The notes under the pieces were generated by a model. It made no database searches. It was given only the letters and a program-made list of their open reading frames with translations, and was not told where the DNA came from. 27,655 nt of DNA from CAZNVB01 sp964651495 (GTDB lineage: Bacteria > Acidobacteriota > Aminicenantia > Aminicenantales > UBA8522), in contig CAZYWP010000028.1 in assembly GCA_964651495.1 (NCBI GenBank), positions 1-27,655 on the forward strand, given 5' to 3'. Positions within the stretch are counted from its first letter, which is position 1; the number at the start of each line of letters is the position of its first letter. Shown piece after piece: positions 16,766 to 24,395 of this stretch. The translations under genes and the position numbers were made by a program.

Positions 16766-19456
16766 ATGCTAACGCAACGCCAAATTCTGCTCATAGTTTC
16801 ATCTTTAATGGTCATGTCCTGCGGGCGGCCGCCGGCTTCTCGGCATTCTTTTGTCGTCTATAATGTAGAGCAAGAGGGCAGAGTCGACGGGCGGCTGGTG
16901 GAGTCTTTCTGGAGAAAGGCCCAGCGGCTCGGGGATTTCCGCGTCGACGCGGACCCGCAAAAGATGCCCGAAGTCTCGACCGAAGTTTGCCTCGCCTTTA
17001 CCGAGGACAGGCTCCTCGTGGCGTTCGTCTGCAAAGATAATGAAGGCGGCAGCCAAAATCCGGAAGGCGATTTCTGCGAATTTTCGCTCTTCTCCCGGCC
17101 GGAGACTCCGTTTTACTCGCCCTTCCTGCAGCGACTAGACTACATGAATGCGGCCGACGCCGTCCGGACCATGCGCCGCTTCCGGGTGACCTCGGCCAAC
17201 GAGCGGAGCGAAGCAAATGTCTATAAAGAGGGCGCCCACACTCCTTATATTATCGATGAATCGTGGGCTTGTCCCTGGGAAAGCGCCGTGGCCTCCAGGG
17301 ACGGAGAATATGTCATCGAACTGTCGATCCCCTGGGCTGAGATCGGAGGCCGGCCCGCGCCCGGCCATGCCTTCCGGGTCAGCTTCATCCGTAGCCGGAC
17401 GACAGCGGCCGGCGAGAGGGAAACATCCTGTTTCAACTGGTATTCCGGCGAGAACATCCGCGTCCGGCCGTTTGCCTCCGAGAACTTCATCCAGGAATAC
17501 CCGACGATTTTCGCCTCCGCCCAGTTCGAAGACGGCCGCGCCGTCCTGAGACGATTTGTCGAGACCGAAGACCCGTGGAGAGTCGACCGGCCCCAGACGG
17601 AATACGAGCGCGCCCTCACTTCCCTGGACGTGCCCCTTCGGGCAACTCATTTCTATCTCGGGCTGGCGAGCTTTCTCCTGCCCGAACGGATCAAGAGGCT
17701 TTATGACCAGAAAACCTGGGAGGCGGAAGAGGCCAACCTCCTTGATGAGCTCGGCCGGGCCGGGGTGAACGGCCCGTTCCTCCCGGGATTCCTGAACAAG
17801 GCCGGCCTTCCCGCGATCGAGGACCTGAATCGCCGCTTCGGCATGCGGTTCACCTTCCACGGCTATGTCGCGAGCGAGGAAGCGAAGAAGGCCGGGGCCT
17901 CGATCATTACGCCAATCGGCACGGCCGCCTTCTTCGACCCCGCTTATATCCGGCTTAAAAATCAAATGCTCCAGGATTTCCTCGGGAAGCACGGCCGGGC
18001 GCCCTGGCTGTTCGATGTGCGGGGCCAGGATGAACCGTTCAATCAGATCGCCACCATCCTCCAGCCGGGCATGCACGAGCGGGTCAGTCGTGAGCTTAAG
18101 GAAGTTTACGGCGTGGAGCTTGGAGTCCCCTTAGGGCTTCCCAATGTTCCCTACCAGAACCAGCCCGTCCACGCCAACAGCCGCGGACTTCCCGACCAGG
18201 CCACGGCTCTGGCGCGGATCGCCACGTTCCGCTGGCTGAATCAGACCTTTGCCGGGGTGGCGCGGGGCGAATACGAGATCGTCCGGCGTCTGGCTCCCGG
18301 CCAGCTCTACCAGGCTTATAACCGGAATTCGGTGGCGGACATGGACTTCCTCGACCAGGCGCTTCTCTGGGATTACACGGATTATTTCTCGGCCGACCCC
18401 TATCCCTCTTTCTGTATCTATGTCTATGGCCCGGCCCGCTCCCGTTACCACGTCGGGTTCACCTCCAAGCTCGTCACCGACCTGGCCGCGGGCAAGCCTA
18501 CCCAGATGATCATCCAGGGCTGCGAGATGATCCAGCGGCTCTCCACGGTCGAGAACGTCCGGGAGTGGGCGAGCCAGGCCGCCAAAGCCGGCGTCACGAT
18601 GCTCGACTGGTGGGGGACGCCCCGGCTCGACTTTCCCGAGGTCTATAAGGAGATGGTGCGTCTATCTAAGCTGTGGAAAGAGCTGCCCGCGCTCGCCGTC
18701 CCCTCCCGGTCCGACGTTGCTGTATTGTTCAGCGATGATTCCCGGGCCGCCGCCGGCGACGAGGCCCTGCACGCCCATTACACCCTCCATGTTCTTCTCG
18801 GCGAGAGGCTGGGAGCCTGGTTCGATTTTGTGAGCGAAAACCATGTACGGAAGGGATTGCACACGCTCGCCGGAAAGAAACTAATCATCGCTCCGCAGCT
18901 GGCCTATGTCTCCCGGCCCTTCGCCGAGGAGCTGTTCCGCCGGATGGAGGAGGGGGCCACGTTGGTTGTCCTCGACCCCGACGCCTTCACCCATGATATC
19001 GAGACCGGGTCTCTGGAGGATTGGCGGATGAAGCTCCTGGGCATAGCCGCCAGCCCGAAGCGGGAAGCGCTCGAGATCGTGCCGGCCGCGGCGGGCCGTT
19101 CACGCTTCCAGTGCAGCGAGCCCCTGCCCCTGCGTCCCCTGCCGATCGTGGCGGAGAAAAGGAACGCCCGGTCGCTCCAGCCGCCGTCCGGGGCGGAAAT
19201 CCTGTTTACTTACCCGGATGGCTCCCCGGCCGCTTATTCCTGGAAAGTCGGAAAGGGAGAGGTCATCGTCTTCGGAGCCATGCCGTTCGTCGATAGCGAG
19301 CTGGCCCTCCGGCCCTCGGGCTGGGAGAAGGTCCTGGGTTCGCTCCTCGACGGGCTCGGCATCGCCCGCGACCTCCCCATTTGGAGATTCCTTTTTCCCC
19401 CGACCGGCGGGGAGATCCAGTTCATCGATCCGCTCGTTGCCATCCCCCGCAGCTGA
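16766..19456 (+). CDS. lipoprotein with CBM9-like domain and GH42-like glycosidase region
   Basis: An 896-residue lipoprotein: the signal peptide ends at VMSC with Cys19 as the lipid-bearing residue. Residues about 30-250 resemble a CBM9-like carbohydrate-binding beta-sandwich (VDGRLVESFWRKAQRLGDF, TEVCLAFTEDRLLVAFVC, YVIELSIPWAEIG). Residues about 310-640 look like a TIM barrel related to GH42 beta-galactosidases: FDVRGQDEPFN (416-426) with candidate acid/base Glu423, then AAKAGVTMLDWWGTPR (605-620), which resembles the GH42 strand-8 region. The nucleophile is unclear; Gln584 or Glu587 lies where one would look. Residues about 648-890 resemble the amidotransferase-like domain that follows GH42 barrels. 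It is probably anchored at the cell envelope to process a glycan. The domain calls are by eye; no exact family is claimed. It is divergent from the esterase. Confidence 0.7.
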   Translation: MLTQRQILLIVSSLMVMSCGRPPASRHSFVVYNVEQEGRVDGRLVESFWRKAQRLGDFRVDADPQKMPEVSTEVCLAFTEDRLLVAFVCKDNEGGSQNPEGDFCEFSLFSRPETPFYSPFLQRLDYMNAADAVRTMRRFRVTSANERSEANVYKEGAHTPYIIDESWACPWESAVASRDGEYVIELSIPWAEIGGRPAPGHAFRVSFIRSRTTAAGERETSCFNWYSGENIRVRPFASENFIQEYPTIFASAQFEDGRAVLRRFVETEDPWRVDRPQTEYERALTSLDVPLRATHFYLGLASFLLPERIKRLYDQKTWEAEEANLLDELGRAGVNGPFLPGFLNKAGLPAIEDLNRRFGMRFTFHGYVASEEAKKAGASIITPIGTAAFFDPAYIRLKNQMLQDFLGKHGRAPWLFDVRGQDEPFNQIATILQPGMHERVSRELKEVYGVELGVPLGLPNVPYQNQPVHANSRGLPDQATALARIATFRWLNQTFAGVARGEYEIVRRLAPGQLYQAYNRNSVADMDFLDQALLWDYTDYFSADPYPSFCIYVYGPARSRYHVGFTSKLVTDLAAGKPTQMIIQGCEMIQRLSTVENVREWASQAAKAGVTMLDWWGTPRLDFPEVYKEMVRLSKLWKELPALAVPSRSDVAVLFSDDSRAAAGDEALHAHYTLHVLLGERLGAWFDFVSENHVRKGLHTLAGKKLIIAPQLAYVSRPFAEELFRRMEEGATLVVLDPDAFTHDIETGSLEDWRMKLLGIAASPKREALEIVPAAAGRSRFQCSEPLPLRPLPIVAEKRNARSLQPPSGAEILFTYPDGSPAAYSWKVGKGEVIVFGAMPFVDSELALRPSGWEKVLGSLLDGLGIARDLPIWRFLFPPTGGEIQFIDPLVAIPRS

Positions 19457-19470
19457 GCTCAAGATAGCGG

Positions 19471-19528
19471 CTCAGGACAGCCCGGCGATGAATTTGATTC
19501 CATCTTTTCACCCATCTCCGGGCCTGAG
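19471..19528. terminator. inverted repeat between convergent genes
   Basis: CTCAGG (19471-19476) and GCCCGG (19480-19485) face CCGGGC (19518-19523) and CCTGAG (19523-19528), so a two-part stem can form, with GATG/CATC pairing inside the loop. It fills the 75-base space between the lipoprotein and GT39 stops and would suit a bidirectional terminator, though there is no U run. Confidence 0.35.
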
Positions 19529-19531
19529 ACG

Positions 19532-21976
19532 TTAGTGCCTGAGTGAAAACGGCATTCCTTCAGGATTGACTTGGTCTGGGAGGAGAGTGACCTTATCGGC
19601 AATACTCTTTCGTCCGTCTATTCTCAGATAGAATGACAGGTGGACGTGGCCGTTGATAATCAAGTCAATACCCTCGATCCTTTTTCCCATGGTCAGTCCA
19701 CTGAATCTGAGTTGAGTCTTTGAAAGCTTGAATTTATCATCGGACGTCAGATCGGATTCCAGTACTTTTTTTATAGTTGCCGAACAGGTAATGGTTCCAG
19801 AGAAACGGCGCTCTTCATCGCTCCACCACCTCAAATGGCAGATGTCTTTAGATCTCCAGATGAAATACCCAAACGGCAAATCCTGGATCTCAATCAGTTT
19901 ATCCAAGATATGGGTTCTGTCTTTGGGAATGACGGTGAGCATAAGAGCCCTGCTATACTCTCCCGCAGCTTCGTCTTTCATTCCGCTTTTGAGATAGCTC
20001 TCAGCCAGGGAACGATGATACCAATAAGATTCTTCGCTCAGCTGCGGGTTTAGGCTTCCAGTCTTTTGGTATAGCAAAATTGCGTCTTCGGGCCTTCCCT
20101 CGAGCATGCACTGATGGGCATTCTCAAGCAGCTTTTCTTGTATTTTCTCTATAAGCAGACTCTGCACAGCGAGGGATGAATTTCTTCTTCTCGGGGGAGC
20201 TAATTTTTGGGCTGTCTTTTGGACGGCACTCAACCTTCTACCATTTTTCGCCTGCCTATCGAATCGGGATTTTAAGAGAAAGTAATTCTCCAATTCTTTA
20301 AGAGCTTCTGTGTTCTTTCGGGCCAGAAGATGGACTTTGGCCAACAAAAGATGACCTTCAGCCTTTTTCGCTTCGGGCCCGGGAAGACTGAGCATAAAAT
20401 TCAGCAGCGGGATCATCTTTTCGTAGAGAGTCTGAGCGGCCGTCGAAATATGGATGATGTAATATTGGGAAGAAACGTTTTCTCTTCTTACCTGAAGGGC
20501 TGCTTCAAGTCGGGCGATATCTTCCTCGCTAACTCTCGCCCTGCCCAGGAGGACCCAGAGTCCGATATTTTGGGAAAGATGATGGGCAAAAAAATGATCA
20601 TAATCGTCTTCGAAAACCATGATTCCTTTTTGGCTGCTATTCGAGTAGTGTAGGGGCTGAATAAACTTAAAAGTATTTTTATTAGGGGAATCAGCGAAAT
20701 AGATCATTCCCCGCTGTGTGACCTTATTGTGAAGGCAGGCGGCGATTTCGCGATCTCTCTTCAGAGAAAAGAAATTCCAGTCATCAGCATTATGGGCATA
20801 GATCTGAACCCCCTCAAGAATGAGAATCCCGAGGAATAATGAAATCCCGAGAGCTTTACTAAGGGCGGTTTGATTTTTTATCTTGGCCAGGCTGGCAATC
20901 ATCCGGACTGAAACAGAATGCAGGGCGGAAATCCCCTTGGCTATTAAAAGAAAGATGATGGGAAAAAAGAAGATGAATTTGCTGCTGTAATTTGCTGGGG
21001 TATTAAAAGGCGGCCGAGGGTTGGACAGGATATAGAGCAGGATAGGAAGGCTCAAATAAGTCAAAAACAGGACAAGCGTTTTTTTGTGATTTTTGATGCA
21101 GGCGATAATCCCGATGGCAAAAAAAGCGAGATGGATAAAAAAGAGAGATGGCCACATGCTATAGGTCAAAAGCCTTTGTATTGTATTCGAGAAGATGGAA
21201 ATCGGATTCAGGGCTGTCTCCAATCTGAAAACGCTGGAGAGACTCCTTTCGAATAAAGAAAATAAATTGGTGCCCGGGCCTTTTCCTGCGGGCAAGTAGA
21301 AAAAAAACGTCAAAATGAGTATGAAAAAGATGCTCAGGACAAAACTTATAATATCTCTACGGGCCATTAAAACATCGTTTGCACCCTTTTTAAGGATCCT
21401 TCCATAAATAATGAGTACGGAGACGAAAAATATATGAACGGGAATGATGACCAGGGAAAAAAAATTCATGTAAATTCCCAAGACGTTGGCCAGGACATAA
21501 GCAAGCCAGAAGGGTGTTTTTTTTTCTTCGAAAGCCCGATAAAATAAATAAAGAGACAGAATGGAGAAAAACAGGAACCCCGTGTATCCCCTGGCCGTCT
21601 GGGAAAATCGAATCATATAGATGGAAAGCGCGGATAAAAAGGCGGCGATGATCCCTTCTTTTTTGCCAAATATTTGTTTCCCGAGGAGATAAATCATCCA
21701 GACACTGAAAAAGCCAAAAAGGGCAGCCGGAAGTCTGGCCATGAATTCAGTTTTTCCGAGCGGCAACAGCGGATGAAGCAAAAGTGGGTAGAGGATACTT
21801 CCAAAATTCGTATTCATGATATTGGTTAAAGACGAGGCGGCGATCTCAACAGTATGAAATGTCTCGTCCCCATAAAGTGGTCGGCTTCCCAAATGATAGA
21901 AGCGAAGAAAAAACGCGAAAATGAGGACGATCCCCAGAGAGAAGGATAAGATAAAATGCTTATCTTGGAGTTTCAT
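19532..21976 (-). CDS. GT39-like (PMT/ArnT-type) membrane glycosyltransferase with TPR tail
   Basis: An 814-residue protein. Residues 8-395 hold about ten membrane helices. The GT-C signature comes just after helix 1: RFYHLGSRPLYGDETFH (25-41), with catalytic-type Asp37-Glu38. Such enzymes use lipid-phosphate sugars to glycosylate lipids or proteins on the periplasmic side. Residues about 400-530 form a soluble loop domain. Residues about 540-700 are helical, with TPR-like pieces (AEGHLLLAKVHLLARKNTEA; SLAESYLKSGMKDEAAGEY), and a beta-rich end follows. It is far more AT-rich than its neighbours: one sampled 60-base line (21301-21360) has 17 G/C, against 41 in a dprA line (24001-24060). That suggests acquisition by transfer. 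No Shine-Dalgarno sequence precedes the ATG. Acceptor unknown. Confidence 0.8.
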   Translation of the reverse strand: MKLQDKHFILSFSLGIVLIFAFFLRFYHLGSRPLYGDETFHTVEIAASSLTNIMNTNFGSILYPLLLHPLLPLGKTEFMARLPAALFGFFSVWMIYLLGKQIFGKKEGIIAAFLSALSIYMIRFSQTARGYTGFLFFSILSLYLFYRAFEEKKTPFWLAYVLANVLGIYMNFFSLVIIPVHIFFVSVLIIYGRILKKGANDVLMARRDIISFVLSIFFILILTFFFYLPAGKGPGTNLFSLFERSLSSVFRLETALNPISIFSNTIQRLLTYSMWPSLFFIHLAFFAIGIIACIKNHKKTLVLFLTYLSLPILLYILSNPRPPFNTPANYSSKFIFFFPIIFLLIAKGISALHSVSVRMIASLAKIKNQTALSKALGISLFLGILILEGVQIYAHNADDWNFFSLKRDREIAACLHNKVTQRGMIYFADSPNKNTFKFIQPLHYSNSSQKGIMVFEDDYDHFFAHHLSQNIGLWVLLGRARVSEEDIARLEAALQVRRENVSSQYYIIHISTAAQTLYEKMIPLLNFMLSLPGPEAKKAEGHLLLAKVHLLARKNTEALKELENYFLLKSRFDRQAKNGRRLSAVQKTAQKLAPPRRRNSSLAVQSLLIEKIQEKLLENAHQCMLEGRPEDAILLYQKTGSLNPQLSEESYWYHRSLAESYLKSGMKDEAAGEYSRALMLTVIPKDRTHILDKLIEIQDLPFGYFIWRSKDICHLRWWSDEERRFSGTITCSATIKKVLESDLTSDDKFKLSKTQLRFSGLTMGKRIEGIDLIINGHVHLSFYLRIDGRKSIADKVTLLPDQVNPEGMPFSLRH

Positions 21977-21990
21977 TTGAGATCTGAGTG

Positions 21991-22016
21991 CCGGGCTTTC
22001 TTGGTAAGAGGCCCGT
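21991..22016 (-). promoter_or_regulatory. strong hairpin in the leader of the GT39-like gene
   Basis: CGGGC (21992-21996) pairs with GCCCG (22011-22015); the pairing continues inward through two T-G/T-A pairs and CTT/AAG to a three-base loop, about ten pairs with one bulge. It ends about 15 bases before the ATG on the minus strand, so it may control translation. Read on the plus strand it is followed by TTTT and would look like a terminator, but no plus-strand gene ends there. Confidence 0.45.
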
Positions 22017-22088
22017 TTTCACCGAGATGGAAGATGGAGAATGAGTCATCCTTTTGTCGAAAGAGATATTCTCTCCAATTTCCTAATG

Positions 22089-22117
22089 AATATATATTAT
22101 TCAGGACCTCGTTTCAA
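22089..22117 (-). promoter_or_regulatory. sigma-70-like promoter of the GT39-like gene
   Basis: On the minus strand TTGAAA (22112-22117), 17 bases and TATATT (22089-22094). The predicted leader is about 105 bases and holds the hairpin at 21991-22016. The region is AT-rich, so a chance match is more likely here than elsewhere. Confidence 0.5.
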
Positions 22118-22159
22118 CAAAATCATCCCTGTTTTTCCCTAATTTCGGACCTTCAGGCG

Positions 22160-22188
22160 TTGACATTCAGATTGATCTTCCTTATATA
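22160..22188 (+). promoter_or_regulatory. sigma-70-like promoter of the Usp gene
   Basis: Perfect TTGACA (22160-22165), 17 bases and TATATA (22183-22188). The start point should be near 22195, giving a leader of about 50 bases with AAAGGAG before ATG 22246. It diverges from the GT39 promoter, and the rest of 21977-22245 holds no convincing gene. Confidence 0.65.
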
Positions 22189-22245
22189 TTGGGATTGGAT
22201 CGAACGCAATTTTTCCAGTGATTGATCTGGAAAGGAGCGATAGAG

Positions 22246-23112
22246 ATGAGAAGACTGTTAAGAAATATTCTCTGGCCGACGGATTTCTCGGCCGAAGCGC
22301 GGGAAGCCCTCCTGTATGCGGATTTTTTCGCCAAAACGTTCTCGGCGCAGATCACGGCGCTTCACGTGGCCCCCGATTTCGCGCCGGCGCTCTATGACAC
22401 ATCCCTTATCCAGAACGAGATCAGCCTGAGGACGGACGCCTTGAAGAGAAAGGCCCAGGCCAGGCTCAAGTCCGCCGGCGAAAAAAAAGGCATCGCTTTC
22501 AAAAAAATCATCGTCACTGAGGGCTCGGCGGCCAAGAAAATCATCGAGACGGCGGAAAAAGAGAACGCCGACCTGATCATCATGGGCAGAAAAGGGCAGT
22601 CCATGCTGGAAAAAATCCTGATCGGCAGCGTGGCCAACCATGTCCTCAGGCATTCGCCCGTCCCGGTGCTGGTGACGAAAAAAGGAAAACAAAAACTCGT
22701 TATCAAGAAGATCCTCGTGCCGACGGATTTCGCCAAGGAAGAGGACATCGAGCGGGATTTCGCCTGGAATCTGGCCAAGGCCTTCGGCGCCTCGCTCACC
22801 TTCCTCTATGTCCTCGAACTCTACGGCCACGAGTTCCGGATGGTGGACCAGATGTTCCAGTCCGTCCTCGAGAAATTCAAGCGGAGGGCGGAGAAGGTCG
22901 GGAAAGGGATCGCCGTCGCCAAGGACGTGACCCGGGCCATCAATGCGCCGCAGGGGATCGACGACTATTCCCGGACGCACCATTTTGACCTCATCGTCAT
23001 GGCCACCTGCGCCCGCGGGCTGAGCCGCTTTTTCCTCGGGAGCACGACTGAAAAGGTCATTTCTTACACCGACCTTCCGGTTTTCGCCCTGCCGCCGAAA
23101 TACTGCTCCTGA
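22246..23112 (+). CDS. tandem-domain universal stress protein (UspA family)
   Basis: A 288-residue protein of two UspA domains, probably cytoplasmic and ATP-binding. Domain 1 (about 6-145) begins NILWPTDFS and carries the complete nucleotide motif: Gly114-x2-Gly117-x9-Gly127-Ser128, followed by HSPVPVLV. Domain 2 (about 153-283) begins KKILVPTDFAKEED and has MATCARGLSRFFLGS (252-266), in which the first glycine is lost and the loop is one residue short, so it may bind nucleotide poorly. ATG 22246 is chosen for the AAAGGAG eight to nine bases upstream; an in-frame ATG at 22222 has no such site. Usp proteins respond to stress or energy limitation; no target is indicated here. High GC returns from this gene onward. 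Confidence 0.9.
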   Translation: MRRLLRNILWPTDFSAEAREALLYADFFAKTFSAQITALHVAPDFAPALYDTSLIQNEISLRTDALKRKAQARLKSAGEKKGIAFKKIIVTEGSAAKKIIETAEKENADLIIMGRKGQSMLEKILIGSVANHVLRHSPVPVLVTKKGKQKLVIKKILVPTDFAKEEDIERDFAWNLAKAFGASLTFLYVLELYGHEFRMVDQMFQSVLEKFKRRAEKVGKGIAVAKDVTRAINAPQGIDDYSRTHHFDLIVMATCARGLSRFFLGSTTEKVISYTDLPVFALPPKYCS

Positions 23113-23115
23113 TCG

Positions 23116-23278
23116 AAAATTCGGCCCGCTAAAATTCGGGACACAATTCCTTAATATCAATATTCGGTTTATCGTGCCGGGAATGAGAAAATTGGACTGT
23201 CCCGGATCGTCAGGGGAAAGAGAGGGCATGTTGTGCCCGAGAGAGGGCGGAGCGGACCTCTCCGGCTCCTCCCTCGGG
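23116..23278 (+). promoter_or_regulatory. structured leader region upstream of dprA
   Basis: The 176-base gap between Usp and dprA holds a direct repeat AAAATTCGG (23116-23124 and 23131-23139, 15-base period), an inverted repeat CCGGGA/TCCCGG (23177-23182, 23200-23205), and a longer one, CCCGAG (23236-23241) with CTCGGG (23273-23278), which extends inward with one mismatch through GAGG/CCTC. The last ends ten bases before the GTG start. I see no clear promoter, known riboswitch motif or small gene here. Confidence 0.35.
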
Positions 23279-23288
23279 ACTCAATTCC

Positions 23289-24395
23289 GTGGCAGGCGAA
23301 GAGAGAAGAACACGCTGGGTGGCGTTGAACCTCGTCCTTTCCAACAGCCTCAGGTCGGGGCAAAAAATCGTGGCCCATTTTCCCGACCTGAAGGACGCCT
23401 TCCGTGCCCCCGCGGCCGAGCTCATTTCCTTGGGATTGGAGGAAGATAAGGCCCATGAGCTGACCTCCCCTCTGATCCTTGACCGGGCCAGTCGGGTCCT
23501 GGACTGGATCGGGAAAAAGGGCTTCTCCGTGCTTTTGAACGAGGATGAGGGCTACCCGGAGCTCCTGCGGGAGATTTTCGACCCGCCCTTCGTCCTCTAT
23601 GTCGCCGGGAATCCGGAAGTTTTGTCCGAGCCGGCCGTCGCGGTCATCGGCGCCCGGCGTCCGACGCCCTTCGGGAGGGCGGTGGCGGAGAAGTTGGCCA
23701 GGGATCTTGCCGCCTGCGGCCTGGTCGTGGTCAGCGGGATGGCGCTGGGCATCGACTCGCTGGCCCATTGGGGGGCTCTCGAGCGGGGGAAGACCGTCGC
23801 CGTCCTGGGTTCCGGGCTGGATAACATCTATCCCCAGGAGAACAGACCCCTGTTTCGAAAAATCGCCGAGCGCGGAGCCGTCATCTCCGAGTTCCCTCCC
23901 GCCATGCCGCCGCTGGGGTTTCATTTTCCCCTGCGGAACCGGATCATCAGCGGGCTTTCGCTCGGCGTCGTGGTCGTGGAGGCCTCCCGGCGCAGCGGTT
24001 CGCTCATCACCGCCCGGCTCGCCCTGGAGCAAAATCGAGAGGTCATGGCCGTCCCGGGGAATATCACTTCCGAGCTCAGCGACGGAACCAACTGGCTGAT
24101 CAAGTCGGGCGCCAAGCTTGTGGAAACATGGGTAGATGTGGTAGAAGAATTCCCGTCACCCCTGCGGGAGAGGTATCTGGCCCGCAGGACGGAGGAAAAA
24201 GAAAAGATGCCTGATTTGAGCCCCGAGGAGAAAAAGATTTTCGATTGCCTCAAGCCGGACGAGCTTACCCCCATCGATGAGCTGGTCGAGTCGAGCGATG
24301 CCTCCGTTTCCGAAGTCCTGGCCCTCCTGCTCAACCTGGAGCTCAAAGGCCTGGTGCGCCAGGCGCCGGGAAAGAACTTTCAGAGGAGTCTCTAA
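23289..24395 (+). CDS. dprA: DNA-processing protein DprA
   Basis: A 368-residue DprA (Smf), which binds incoming single-stranded DNA and loads RecA in transformation. An N-terminal helical region is followed by the Rossmann-like core: AVIGARRPTPFGR (118-130), VVVSGMALGIDSLAHWGAL (146-164), AVLGSGLDNIYPQEN and NRIISGLSLGVVVVEA, then SGSLITARLALEQ. A winged-helix C-terminal domain (about 305-365) is present, seen as LTPIDELVESSDASVSEVLALLLNLELKGLV. The start is GTG 23289, with no ribosome site; a GTG ten codons later (Val11) is the alternative. Its stop shares one base with topA (TAATG). Presence of DprA alone does not prove natural competence; many non-competent bacteria keep it. Confidence 0.94.
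   Translation: MAGEERRTRWVALNLVLSNSLRSGQKIVAHFPDLKDAFRAPAAELISLGLEEDKAHELTSPLILDRASRVLDWIGKKGFSVLLNEDEGYPELLREIFDPPFVLYVAGNPEVLSEPAVAVIGARRPTPFGRAVAEKLARDLAACGLVVVSGMALGIDSLAHWGALERGKTVAVLGSGLDNIYPQENRPLFRKIAERGAVISEFPPAMPPLGFHFPLRNRIISGLSLGVVVVEASRRSGSLITARLALEQNREVMAVPGNITSELSDGTNWLIKSGAKLVETWVDVVEEFPSPLRERYLARRTEEKEKMPDLSPEEKKIFDCLKPDELTPIDELVESSDASVSEVLALLLNLELKGLVRQAPGKNFQRSL

Noticed and set aside
21956..22225. 89-codon plus-strand frame between the GT39 and Usp genes
   Set aside because: No ribosome site or recognisable motif; it overlaps both predicted promoters and the GT39 start.
22258..24032. Long minus-strand frames opposite the Usp and dprA genes
   Set aside because: Both sense genes have full sets of family motifs; the antisense frames reflect GC-rich codon bias.
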